Source of the DNA: Halocafeteria seosinensis | Lineage: Eukaryota; Sar; Bigyra; Bicosoecida | Length of the DNA: 11,629 nucleotides | Reading direction: 5' to 3' | Assembly (NCBI GenBank): GCA_001687465.1 | Contig: LVLI01001277.1 | Span: forward strand, 1 to 11,629 | In this document: positions 1 through 7,989 of the stretch, one piece after another | Numbering within the stretch: position 1 is the stretch's first letter | Layout of the letters: each line of letters starts with the position of its first letter | Made by a program: the position numbers and the translations under genes | Notes under the pieces: model-generated | The model's database searches: none | Told to the model about the DNA's origin: nothing | The model's input: the letters and a program-made list of their open reading frames with translations, nothing else

Positions 1-79
1 TCGAACGCACGTGCCTTCTTCCTCCGAGTTACAACTATCTAGTGGCGACGTCATAGCTACGTCTGCTGATCATGTTGTG

Positions 80-314
80 AGTTGAGTCCAGTGCAACGGC
101 TTTTTCCAGGGGCGCCGACGAAGATCCCTCTGTTTGATATACTGTAACACTCCCCTTGCACGTAAGGCAGTGACCATGTAGTGGATGCTGCTCGAACTTT
201 CTGGAAGTATCTTACGGCGTCATTGTATCTTCCTTGCTCTTTGCAAATATCTCTCACGTTGTACAGTGTATCGGAACGCTTTGTCCATACCCTCTCTGGT
301 AAGACCCAAATCAC
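80..314 (-). pseudogene. Decayed partial copy of the TPR/U-box gene
   Basis: This stretch aligns along its length with 10958-11218 inside the intact TPR/U-box gene, in the same orientation. Shared blocks include the segments encoding LGL-REAMDKA, DICKEQxRYNDAVRYFQK, the TTW-LP motif and LEKAVALDS. By eye roughly three quarters of the bases match. The copy has lost about 20 bases where the parent encodes the SLEPQDPDT loop (near 275). It carries further small indels, for example two extra bases near 141, so the TPR reading frame is broken several times and cannot be read through. It covers only about three of the parent's eleven TPR units, with no start, linker or U-box. Similarity fades at about 80 on one side and 314 on the other. 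I infer a duplicated, decayed fragment of a multigene family, not a functional gene. A diverged exon of a neighbouring paralogue running off the window is less likely, given the indels. Confidence 0.82.
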
Positions 315-338
315 TCAACAAGTGCTTTGGGATAGAAC

Positions 339-1264
339 TCATGTGTCCTTTGTGGGTACACAGAGTAGGATCTGAGGGTAATGACGACGACGAAAAAGAA
401 GAGGGTGAGACGCCTGAAGGTACTGTTTGAGCGCGTTCTCCACTTCCCTAACCATTTGCAGCACTACAGTTTTGCCGCGAAAAGCAGTGGACTTTTGATG
501 TAATTGAGTCAACAGTCGTGCCAGAGAAGGTATCGGTGTAGCTGTTCGACTGTCAATTCCCTCACAGTGTACAGTGTGCAACCGCTGCTTGCCGGATCCT
601 ATGGAGCATACTGCTAGCGAGAGTCTGCCCGTCGTGCAGAAAAAGAAACAGCGTACTCCTGATAGTCTTGGCTGATGGTGTGGTAGGCATTCAAGAGGTA
701 CTGTATATCACTACCGCAGACAGCTGTAATTTGATGCTGCGCCCCGTGCTGGCGTTATTGGTATAAGAGATAGTCCGGTATACTCACTTCCCGAACCCGC
801 CATCCTCGATGCTTTTGGGGCATAGCTTGCATACAGCCTGAATTGTTGACATTGGCTGTCCACATCGGGATCACGGGGAGCCACCTCTTTACCGGGTATG
901 TTTACAGCGCTTTTCTTCGTCAGGCAATGGAACCAGATCTACAGATTGCTTGTCACTACGCTCTGTATAAAGACGTAGACGGAGAACATACCGTACGAGT
1001 AAGTCCTCCTTACACTGGAAGATATCCCCAGGTTCCACGATGTGCCACGGATCATGTTTTCCGTCTTGTGTGGAGACCGATGAAATGATCAGAAATATAC
1101 AAGAACACATGTAGACGTGACAGCGAAAAACCTACCTCTCTTCATGATGCTTAACAACTCAGCCACGGGGTGTATTTGCGCTTGCGAGGATGGAGCATGC
1201 GTACCTTGCTCCTCATCGGCCTCCACCTCTTCGACAAATACCGGTAGTCACTGTCGTCCTCCAT
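339..1264 (-). CDS. Unidentified small multi-exon protein gene (possibly decayed)
   Basis: I do not recognise this protein. Several protein-like open segments on the minus strand can be joined by phase-matched splice sites. ATG at 1264 opens an acidic start (MEDDSDYRYL). A second frame from about 1237 continues with VEEVEADEEQ and reaches a donor GTAGGT at 1135. A 71-base pyrimidine-rich intron (1135-1065) leads to 1064-906 (KEDLLVRYVLRLRLYTE). Donor GTAAAC at 905 and an acceptor at 856 lead to 855-788. Donor GTGAGTA at 787 and acceptor ATACAG at 701 lead to 700-657 (YLLNAYHTISQDYQE). The last segment, about 624-342, contains a Lys/Glu/Leu-rich, helix-like stretch (REVENALKQYLQ) and stops at 341-339. 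The predicted protein is soluble, about 230 residues, with no visible signal peptide or membrane helix. Two junctions are awkward: one within 1240-1158 and one near 656-625, where only a 32-base intron or a single-base indel restores the frame. The gene may therefore be decayed, or contain sequencing errors. Exon ends are inferred. Confidence 0.4.
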
Positions 1265-1846
1265 TGCAAGACTGGATGTCAAGTGGCCTATACTGATGGT
1301 GTTAGTCCCTCATGCAAGGCTCTACAACACCAATTGTAAGTCGAACTGAATGTGGAAATGCACGACCCTATTGTACACCTTTCCCCAAACAATGGGTTTC
1401 TTGAACGTTAAGCATCCCATTTCTGGGATTCTTGAAACGCATACGTGTATGGGGTTTTTGCATCGGTGCTGGGATGTTTTGGAATTATTGTTTGAAAGCT
1501 TTTCTGATTAATTTAAGAGTAAACAGTTTCGAGACCGGTAACTCTAAAAATATCAACCATGTTGCTATCGATTTACAGTACCAGGTACGCCTCCACATTT
1601 CTCTTGATTGATTATTTGAAATGCTTTGCCGAACATCTTCAGCCTTTTACTGTGCGCTTGGATCCTTGAGTAGGCAGTACAATGACATCAGACTGATCGT
1701 CCCTGACCTGCCAGTCATTTAAATTTCCTGGCATACAGTAGTTGGAGTGGTATCCAATACAGTAGTGTTAGTTAATGCGGTAAGGTGCGTGTACTTGTTT
1801 GATAGTAAACGGTCACCACGTAGACCATAAATCATAGATTCCGTAT
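1265..1846. other. Gene-free spacer
   Basis: Between the 3' end of the giant membrane-protein gene and the start of the small spliced gene I see no convincing coding segment on either strand. Frames are broken by frequent stops and the centre (about 1490-1630) is AT-richer. It should contain the 3' untranslated region of the gene ending at 1847 and the promoter of the gene starting at 1264. The only structure noted is a short perfect inverted repeat at 1414-1429 (six-base arms, four-base loop), which is too small to interpret. Confidence 0.6.
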
Positions 1847-4800
1847 TTAAGATCGCTGAAGCTGTATTCGTCTTTTCTGTGACCCTTTAGTCCTTTGCAA
1901 AGAACGCAGCCTTCGCCGAGATGTTGGTCCCGCCACAGTCACTGACACTGCCCTTGAACGAGCAACCTCACTCTGGCAAAATGAAGGGGTAAAGACGGGG
2001 TTTCGACAGAGAGTAATATCGTCACTACTACGTCGTTCATGTATGAAGTAAGTGTCCCTTGACTGTCTTGGTCCGGGTCTTGTATGTTTTTCCACTGCTT
2101 TGAAAGCCGATCGGTTACGACGCTTCTCTAAACATTCGGTACATCTCTGCAATACTTTTTCTGCCAACAAATGCTTTAGCCGCCGAACTGCACCGGGAGT
2201 CAAGTACAGTAACACTGTAAAGGCGACGAAGAAAAACCCAGCTTGAACTGCTACCACACTCCGCTCAGTGTTGGTAAGCGACAAGATGGTTTTTTCGTAC
2301 AATCCATCAGATACGGTGTACATAAGTGCGCCCATGCAACAGTTTAGAGCAGAGACAAACACGACGAGCCCCTCGAGATGTGTTACAGCACGAGATGGGT
2401 AAGGACCCATTTGGAAAACTACTACGAAGGATCCTAGGAGGATAGTTGTTGCGAACGCAAGTTGCTCTACTGGTTCGCTTACAAACACGGCAACGCAAAG
2501 TAGAAGGATTTTCCGAGAAATAAGAATATTCTCCCAAAGGAAACCATATCTCTGTAACTTGTACCCTCCTGTTAGGCGACTCAGAAGTGCGGCGTCTGCG
2601 GAAGTCCTCATTGTACGGAACTTGCTGATATAATAGCACGTCAAAGACACAGGATATCCTAAGACGAACACAATGAGAGACAATATAGCTGAAGTATACA
2701 GTAACCGATAGGTTTTGCTATCTGTGCGCAAACCAAGATCCATCTTCGCTCTAGCTGAATTCTCAATTTCAAATTCATATGTCTCGAAACTCCGTAAGGT
2801 CGCTTGAGTGACAGACATATGCACCAGATTTAGGAGACTTATTGCTGACACCACCGTATTCTTGATCAAGAGTCTCACTGAAAATTCTTTTCGTCCCTCC
2901 TCTTTCCATATCTCAACCAATACTTGAGCGCAAACCGCAAATACAATAATAGCTAGTGGGAATGCCATGGTTGCTTGAGTAGTATAGACTGGTGAAAAGC
3001 CGGTGAGACAGGGAAGTGTCCCCGCTGTTGCAGGATTCATTGTTGATGCAGCCGAAAGGTTATTGAACCAGGCGGCTGTGCCTCTAAACGGTGAAATCTT
3101 CATTGAATGAATAATTGCATTGACTTGTAAGTAGTCCAACACCAACGAAACAAGGAAATGAATAGCTTTCAATGTCGCAGAATGTGATGAGGCGTTTTTT
3201 GAGTACTTTACTGCCGGTGATGTTCTGAGACGAGAACCATTGTCTAAATCGCTGTCTGAGTCACTATCCTCCTCCATGGTGCTTACTGCATCCTTGTGAG
3301 ATCTATGCGCGAAGGCAAACATAACACAGACTAAGAGTATTACCGACACTCCGAATATTGCCAGATTTTCAGCTGGTTTTCCACACGCAGCACAAGAACC
3401 ATCCTCCGCTTTGGCAAAGCCACTGGCACACTCATTACAGACAACCCCTTGGTATCCATCAGCACACGTTGTAGTGAAGTTGTGGGTATCCACGATACAC
3501 GACGAGGCAGGTCTGCATGTATGGAGAATTACTTGCTCATGGTGTTCCAGTTTGCGCAGAATGTAGTTTCGTGCGCGTCCCAATGCGCACTGCTCACAAC
3601 AAAAGCTCTCCTGGAGTCTCAGGATACCTCCAGAACATGAAAATCCGTTTCCTCCACATGTATAACAAGACGAACTGGCCGATTCCGAGAAGAATCCTGG
3701 TCGACACTCTTCGCAGATGTCTTCGTTCGAAGGATCCGCCTTAAACGTGCCAGGGGAACATGGTGAACATTCTCGGGCCTCATTGTGGTTCACGTGAAAT
3801 CCTGGTTGGCATACGCAAAAAGTCCCCGAAGAATGAGGTACCTGAAATGTATCATTGCATTCGATTGGCCGCACGTTAACGTCTACTGGAGAAGCCACTA
3901 CGGACATGTTCCCGATGCGGACATCCACTTGTACCAGGCCAGCTCCCGTTGCCGTGATTCGAAACTGAACGGAGGACGTGGTGCCTCCGGGAACAACTCG
4001 ACCCAGGAAAGAGAACCGAGATACTACGATTTGCGAAACGTCTACCAAAATGATACGGAGCTCTCGATCGACTTCCGGATTTCTTGTAGAGATGCGCTCG
4101 ATATCACTCTCCGTAGCTAGGGTAACAGTTGCTGGGGCATACCCAAAACTGTCAACAAGAGTTACATGGCAGTCGGTGGTTCCTCCACTGGTAAGGCTAT
4201 CGTCGTCCACAGTTAGGGACGAATAATCAGGGGAGGCAATGCCTGGTATATTGCTGAAGCTAAATGCTTCCTCGAAAACTCCTGTAGGCACGGTTGTGGT
4301 AAGCCCGTCAAAGAATATGTTCAGTACCAAACTCAACGTGAAATCTCCTGGGGATAAGAGTATGTCCTGCTCGTGGCCCTTCAGCCGGAGCTCAAGGAGC
4401 CGCGTAAAATAGTTGAGATGCACTTCAATAGCCTTGGACACACCACGTTGCAGATGGAGTAGAGTAGGTTTCACGGTCAACCACGGTGTCAATAAAGCTG
4501 CCCTAGAAGGATCCACCGTGTAATGGAGTGGATAAAAAGTGTTCTCACCAGAGCCCTGATGAGCAAAATGCGAGCTATTGCGGGTTGCAATCGAGAAATC
4601 GCGAAGTTTTACAGTTATCGGAGTCGCCTCTGTATTTAACACTTCCAAATGAATCGCCGTTGTATCGTAGGGTGCAAGCATGATGTTGGCAGGGAAACTC
4701 CTGCAAACAAAGATCGACGTTACGGTGAACCGAATGCGAATCCAAAAATATATACGAGCATCCTGTGTTTCTAGTTTGAGCAAAGGAGGAAAATCGCCTA

Positions 4801-6607
4801 CGGATGGCACCCCTACATACTCTGATTCACTGTGCCAGGCATTGGTGGTCAAAAGCATCCAACCACGGAAGACTCCCAGCCCCGATACCCGCTGCGGGAA
4901 AAACGTCAACGGTAGCTCAATACTCTCCTGAGAGCCGACGGAGTCTATTAAGAGATGAGTGACCCAGTATGTGCTTCGTTCTTCAACTTTATCACCGGTA
5001 TCCGTGAAAAAAGACACATTGAACTGGAAGCCGTGGTCGCCGAAGTTCAGTATGGACAGCGGCACGGTTATCTCGCTCTCGCTGCTACTTCGCGACACAA
5101 TCAGGGTGTTAGTGCCGACCGCAGGATCCGCTTCTGCAATTGTTAGGTTGATATGAACTGGAAATGTTGCCACAGTTTCCATCTCATTACGACCCGCAAA
5201 CAGCTTGGAAAATATCACGAAAATAAAAAAGTGTGACGTTCCGACAGGTGCGCTATCTACTGCCACTGCTATATTCCTCTGTAAGTCGACAACGTCCCCG
5301 TCGTGTTCAATAGTTTCTGTAGGAGGAAGATTGACAAACGGGGAAACCGCAGCGGTAGAAAGCCTCCACTGTATTTTATAACCCACTCCTGCTGTGAGAA
5401 AGACATTTCGGGTGAGGATACTCTCGGCGTTCTTCAGCTCCCGATTTTGTGACAATACGAATTTCAGTGGTCGAACAAGCACCGGCTCGTCACTCGAAGC
5501 AGGTACAAAAGAGGATGTGGAACTTGACGTTGACAGGAGATTTGAGGAGAAATGTGGCGACGCAGTTCGAGAAACAGTTTGGGCAATGGAACCCAGATAA
5601 CTACGCGTGCGCGTCGGAGTCGAAGATGATGTGACTGATTTGGTCGGAGGGTCCAAAGGTGAGCGTGATGCGCTGGGAGTCGGGCTTGCCGAGGAACATG
5701 CAGTTGCAGTCTGTACCGTCGGTTGCGTATGGGACCGCGGATGCGTTGCAGATAGCGTCGGTGTCGATGACCGAGTGACCGCAGAGGTGGCCGTCCCTGT
5801 TTGGCTGTGAGAGGACGATGGCGTGCCAGTGACAGAAGACGTAGGGCTACTTGAAGGAAACTCCGACCACGTGGATGTGGCAGATGACGCCGATGTAGAT
5901 GAAAGAGTTGCCGTAGAGCTGGCCGTCCCCGTTTGGCTGTGAGAGGACGATGGCGTGCCACTGGTAGCCGGTGTAGAACTACTTGGAGTCTCTGACCACG
6001 CGGGTGTGGAAGATAATGTTGATGTCTGTGAAGGAGTTGCCGTAGAGCTGGGCGTCCCCGTTTGGCTGTGAGAGGACGATGGCGTACCACTCGTGGATGG
6101 CGTCTCTGACCACATGAGTGTAGAAGATGACGTCGACGTCGATGACGCGGTTGCCGTAAAGCTGACCGTCCCTGTTTGGCTTTCAGACGGGGGTGGAGTG
6201 CCACTGGTAGACGGTGTAGAACTACTTGAAGGGGTTTCTGACCACGTAGGTGTAGACGATAATGTCAATGACGGTGAAGGGGTTGCCGTAGAGCCGGCCG
6301 TCCCTGTTTGGCTGTCAGAGGACGATGGCGTGCCACTAGTAGACGGTGTCTCTGACCACGTGGGTGTAGAAGATGACGTTGATGTCGTTGAAGGAGTTGC
6401 CGTAGAGCTGACAGTCCCTCTTTGGCTTTCTGAGGGGGATGGCGTGCCACTGGTAGACGGTGTAAAACTACTTGAAGATGATGTCGATGTCGGTGAAGGG
6501 GTGGCGGAAGAGCTGGCCGTGACGGATTGAGTCGATGACAAGGATGGCGTTGCTGTTGGACTGGCCGTCCGAGTTGAGCTCCTTGTTTGGCTCTGCGACG
6601 AAGATGG
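1847..6607 (-). CDS. Giant membrane protein, 3' part: mucin-like stalk, Cys-rich module, 9-TM domain
   Basis: An uninterrupted 1,586-residue frame is meaningful from about 6607 down to the stop at 1847; the ATG at 6775 in this frame only opens an out-of-frame shadow of the upstream part. Counting from that ATG: residues 57-430 are a Ser/Thr/Pro-rich, mucin-like stalk with WSETPS and SSSHSQTGT repeats. Residues 430-970 are a beta-rich extracellular region with several N-glycosylation sequons. Residues 973-1131 are Cys-rich, with CSPCSPGTF, CEECRPGFF and GYQGVVCNEC motifs typical of ephrin-receptor-like/EGF-like repeats in protist surface proteins. About nine hydrophobic helices follow, near 1137-1157, 1204-1222, 1270-1288, 1302-1321, 1357-1380, 1415-1432, 1436-1455, 1467-1487 and 1508-1526. 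An acidic EEDSDSDSDLD cluster lies between helices 1 and 2. The tail is basic and Arg/Ser-rich. The order Cys-rich module, first helix, then a polytopic block matches a large, mostly uncharacterised protist family; I infer a plasma-membrane sensor, adhesin or channel-like protein. It is almost certainly the 3' portion of the gene starting at 7989. Confidence 0.85.
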   Translation of the reverse strand, partial: PSSSQSQTRSSTRTASPTATPSLSSTQSVTASSSATPSPTSTSSSSSFTPSTSGTPSPSESQRGTVSSTATPSTTSTSSSTPTWSETPSTSGTPSSSDSQTGTAGSTATPSPSLTLSSTPTWSETPSSSSTPSTSGTPPPSESQTGTVSFTATASSTSTSSSTLMWSETPSTSGTPSSSHSQTGTPSSTATPSQTSTLSSTPAWSETPSSSTPATSGTPSSSHSQTGTASSTATLSSTSASSATSTWSEFPSSSPTSSVTGTPSSSHSQTGTATSAVTRSSTPTLSATHPRSHTQPTVQTATACSSASPTPSASRSPLDPPTKSVTSSSTPTRTRSYLGSIAQTVSRTASPHFSSNLLSTSSSTSSFVPASSDEPVLVRPLKFVLSQNRELKNAESILTRNVFLTAGVGYKIQWRLSTAAVSPFVNLPPTETIEHDGDVVDLQRNIAVAVDSAPVGTSHFFIFVIFSKLFAGRNEMETVATFPVHINLTIAEADPAVGTNTLIVSRSSSESEITVPLSILNFGDHGFQFNVSFFTDTGDKVEERSTYWVTHLLIDSVGSQESIELPLTFFPQRVSGLGVFRGWMLLTTNAWHSESEYVGVPSVGDFPPLLKLETQDARIYFWIRIRFTVTSIFVCRSFPANIMLAPYDTTAIHLEVLNTEATPITVKLRDFSIATRNSSHFAHQGSGENTFYPLHYTVDPSRAALLTPWLTVKPTLLHLQRGVSKAIEVHLNYFTRLLELRLKGHEQDILLSPGDFTLSLVLNIFFDGLTTTVPTGVFEEAFSFSNIPGIASPDYSSLTVDDDSLTSGGTTDCHVTLVDSFGYAPATVTLATESDIERISTRNPEVDRELRIILVDVSQIVVSRFSFLGRVVPGGTTSSVQFRITATGAGLVQVDVRIGNMSVVASPVDVNVRPIECNDTFQVPHSSGTFCVCQPGFHVNHNEARECSPCSPGTFKADPSNEDICEECRPGFFSESASSSCYTCGGNGFSCSGGILRLQESFCCEQCALGRARNYILRKLEHHEQVILHTCRPASSCIVDTHNFTTTCADGYQGVVCNECASGFAKAEDGSCAACGKPAENLAIFGVSVILLVCVMFAFAHRSHKDAVSTMEEDSDSDSDLDNGSRLRTSPAVKYSKNASSHSATLKAIHFLVSLVLDYLQVNAIIHSMKISPFRGTAAWFNNLSAASTMNPATAGTLPCLTGFSPVYTTQATMAFPLAIIVFAVCAQVLVEIWKEEGRKEFSVRLLIKNTVVSAISLLNLVHMSVTQATLRSFETYEFEIENSARAKMDLGLRTDSKTYRLLYTSAILSLIVFVLGYPVSLTCYYISKFRTMRTSADAALLSRLTGGYKLQRYGFLWENILISRKILLLCVAVFVSEPVEQLAFATTILLGSFVVVFQMGPYPSRAVTHLEGLVVFVSALNCCMGALMYTVSDGLYEKTILSLTNTERSVVAVQAGFFFVAFTVLLYLTPGAVRRLKHLLAEKVLQRCTECLEKRRNRSAFKAVEKHTRPGPRQSRDTYFIHERRSSDDITLCRNPVFTPSFCQSEVARSRAVSVTVAGPTSRRRLRSLQRTKGSQKRRIQLQRS
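5729..6466 (-). repeat. Tandem repeat encoding the mucin-like stalk
   Basis: About six imperfect copies encode a unit of the form TPSTSGTPSSSxSQTGTxSSTATPSxTSTxSSTPxWSE. A conserved core on the plus strand (CCGTCCCTGTTTGGCT and variants, followed by GTGAGAGGACGATGGCGTGCCA) starts near 5791, 5923, 6052, 6166, 6298 and 6412. Spacing largely alternates between about 132 and 114 bases, so 44- and 38-residue units alternate; the longer form carries an extra six residues of the TPSSSS type. Conservation at the DNA level suggests recent expansion by slippage or unequal exchange. The encoded segment is a likely O-glycosylated extended stalk that lifts the GLUG head from the membrane. Confidence 0.85.
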
Positions 6608-6660
6608 GCACTCGCAGAGGTGGTAAAGCTGCTTGAAGCAGTCTCCGACCTGGCCGTTGT
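6560..6660 (-). other. Frame junction inside the giant surface-protein gene
   Basis: The GLUG frame stays Ser/Thr-rich as far as TTSASA (about 6627-6607) and then turns into Arg/Lys-rich nonsense. The stalk frame becomes Ser/Thr/Pro-rich from PSSSQSQT (6607 onward) and is nonsense before it. The switch is of the -1 type, equivalent to one missing base or to removal of 3n+2 bases. One extra C in the CCC run at 6608-6606 would join the frames with no change of composition. A roughly 59-base intron with a weak GT donor near 6650, ending in AG near 6591, would also join them. I see no classical slippery heptamer plus pseudoknot, so programmed frameshifting is the least favoured explanation. A genuine mutation or an assembly or homopolymer error fits best. 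Confidence 0.75.
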
Positions 6661-7989
6661 CGCTGGTGGCGTCGACATTGGTGAAGGAGTAGCAGATGAC
6701 ACTCCCAGTTGAAATCGTAGAATTGGCAACAGATTCTCCTGATCGTCGTTGCTTTTCCCTCCATCTAAAACCCATACGCCATCAGACCAGTCTCCCAGTT
6801 GATACAGTTGTCCTTGTATGTCTGTCAAATTATCTGAATTGGCTGTCTCGACGAGATTATTTCCATCATTCACTCCTACGATCGATGCTGCTCCTCCATT
6901 TCCATTGTACACCGAATATTGCACTTCGATAGTACCAGTCCCTCCGCTTGATATACTTCCTATAATACCCCCAGCATCCGTCCCAGTGACTGCACCTGAT
7001 GCATATGTATTGGTGATGTATACAGTACCTGAGGCTCCGCCTGGATCTCCTCCTGTGGTTGTTCCTGTAATACCTCCTGCTTTTCCACCACTTATACTTC
7101 CTCGTGTATAACAATCTGTGATATGTACTTCCCCCTCACTCTCTGCTGTATCATCGCCGGTAATCCCTCCACTACCATCTGCAGATATTTGTCCCATACT
7201 ATAACATTCCTTGATATAAACGAATCCATTGTCAAGACCAGCGTTGTCACCCACAATACCACCACTGTCGTCAGCACCAGGAATGATATCTCCTGTGGAA
7301 TAGGAACGCGTTATATACACTTGGCCATTCGTATGACCAGCGAAATCTCCACAAATACCACCTGCATGTTGTCCTTCAATAGTCCCAGTAGAATAGCAAT
7401 CCGTGATATTGACGATCCCATGATTGTGTCCTCCTTGATGCCCTGCAATACCACCTGCACTATCATCCATTATATTCCCCGTCGAATACGAATTCAATAT
7501 CTTGATTTGACCATGGTTATGACCACTTCGCCAACCACATATACCACCATCTTGGCTTCCAGCAATATCTCCAGAGGAACTACATGAATCTATCATAAAG
7601 AATTTCTGCTTTTGTCGGACAATGAATCCACCATGGAATGCACTTTCCCCATTCCTAACATCAAGATTCCGAATCAAGGGGGCTTGATCAAACGATACAA
7701 CACTACCCAGTATAGTAAACAACCCTTCGAAATCTGTTATTCCGTTCAGATCTATAAAGTTCCCATTTTGCCGGCCACCATCAAAGATCTCATTCGAATC
7801 CAAGGAGATGTAGTCTTGATTCGAATAGCCATGATCATCCCATGCCAGCACACTACAATTCATTTCAATCTGGTCTTCATCCGCATTATAATGAAAGCAG
7901 GATTCGTCTCCGCTTACAATTCTGGATCGTAAATCTGTTGCTACTACCTCGTTCAAAAGAACGCAACCGAAAAACAATGGCGCGAACAT
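6607..7989 (-). CDS. Giant membrane protein, 5' part: signal peptide and GLUG-repeat ectodomain
   Basis: This frame carries the N-terminus of the giant surface protein. ATG at 7989 opens a probable signal peptide: the hydrophobic run APLFFGCVLL, then a plausible cleavage site after NEVVA. A leader region with scattered Cys follows (CFHY, EMNCSVLAW). From about residue 134 to 362 there are seven or eight repeats of 31-36 residues on the pattern (C/S)YSTGxI...GGIxG...GxVxI. This is the GLUG motif known mainly from bacterial surface adhesins and related secreted proteins, and it is expected to fold as a beta-solenoid. After a short acidic segment (DGGKSNDDQENL) the composition turns Ser/Thr/Pro-rich (SSATPSPMSTPP), anticipating the mucin stalk encoded in the other frame. 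Past about 6607 this frame becomes Arg/His/Pro-rich, the out-of-frame shadow of the stalk, and ends at 6265. The signal peptide, GLUG block and continuous composition support a single gene with 1847-6607. The frame is also open upstream to 9009, so other starts (8082, 8298, 8337) cannot be excluded. Confidence 0.8.
6904..7590 (-). repeat. GLUG-motif repeat array (protein-level)
   Basis: Seven to eight successive units of 31-36 residues share a hydrophobic strand (VYI, VNI, IKI), the signature CYSTG or SYSTG, a short strand (DI, TI, SI), then AGGIxG and a Gly/His/Asn-rich turn such as GHNHG. The DNA copies are clearly diverged while the protein pattern is conserved, so this array is older than the stalk repeats downstream and is held by structural selection. 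It is expected to form stacked turns of a beta-solenoid, as in bacterial adhesin passenger domains. Confidence 0.85.

Noticed and set aside
843-1088. 81-residue plus-strand ORF
   Set aside because: It starts at a non-ATG codon. The opposite strand reads more like protein and is flanked by phase-matched splice signals.
1414-1429. Perfect inverted repeat with six-base arms and a four-base loop
   Set aside because: It is too short and isolated to call a terminator or structured RNA; such hairpins are common by chance.
5464-6204. 246-residue minus-strand ORF rich in Arg, His and Leu
   Set aside because: It is an out-of-frame reading of the Ser/Thr/Pro stalk repeats. Its periodicity and composition follow the repeat unit, with no independent coding signal.
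6093-6530. 145-residue plus-strand ORF rich in Val, Asp and Gly
   Set aside because: It is antisense to the stalk tandem repeats. The repeat structure alone keeps the frame open.
6600-6615. Programmed -1 ribosomal frameshift site
   Set aside because: There is no X XXY YYZ slippery heptamer at the junction and no obvious downstream pseudoknot by eye. An indel or intron is simpler.
1847-6775. Taking ATG at 6775 as the true start of a separate membrane-protein gene
   Set aside because: The first 56 residues from that ATG are not Ser/Thr-rich and lack a signal peptide; they are the shadow of the GLUG frame. A surface protein of this kind needs the signal peptide encoded at 7989.
7123-7587. 154-residue plus-strand ORF
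   Set aside because: It is antisense to the GLUG repeats. The minus strand has the clear conserved protein pattern, while this frame has no recognisable domain.
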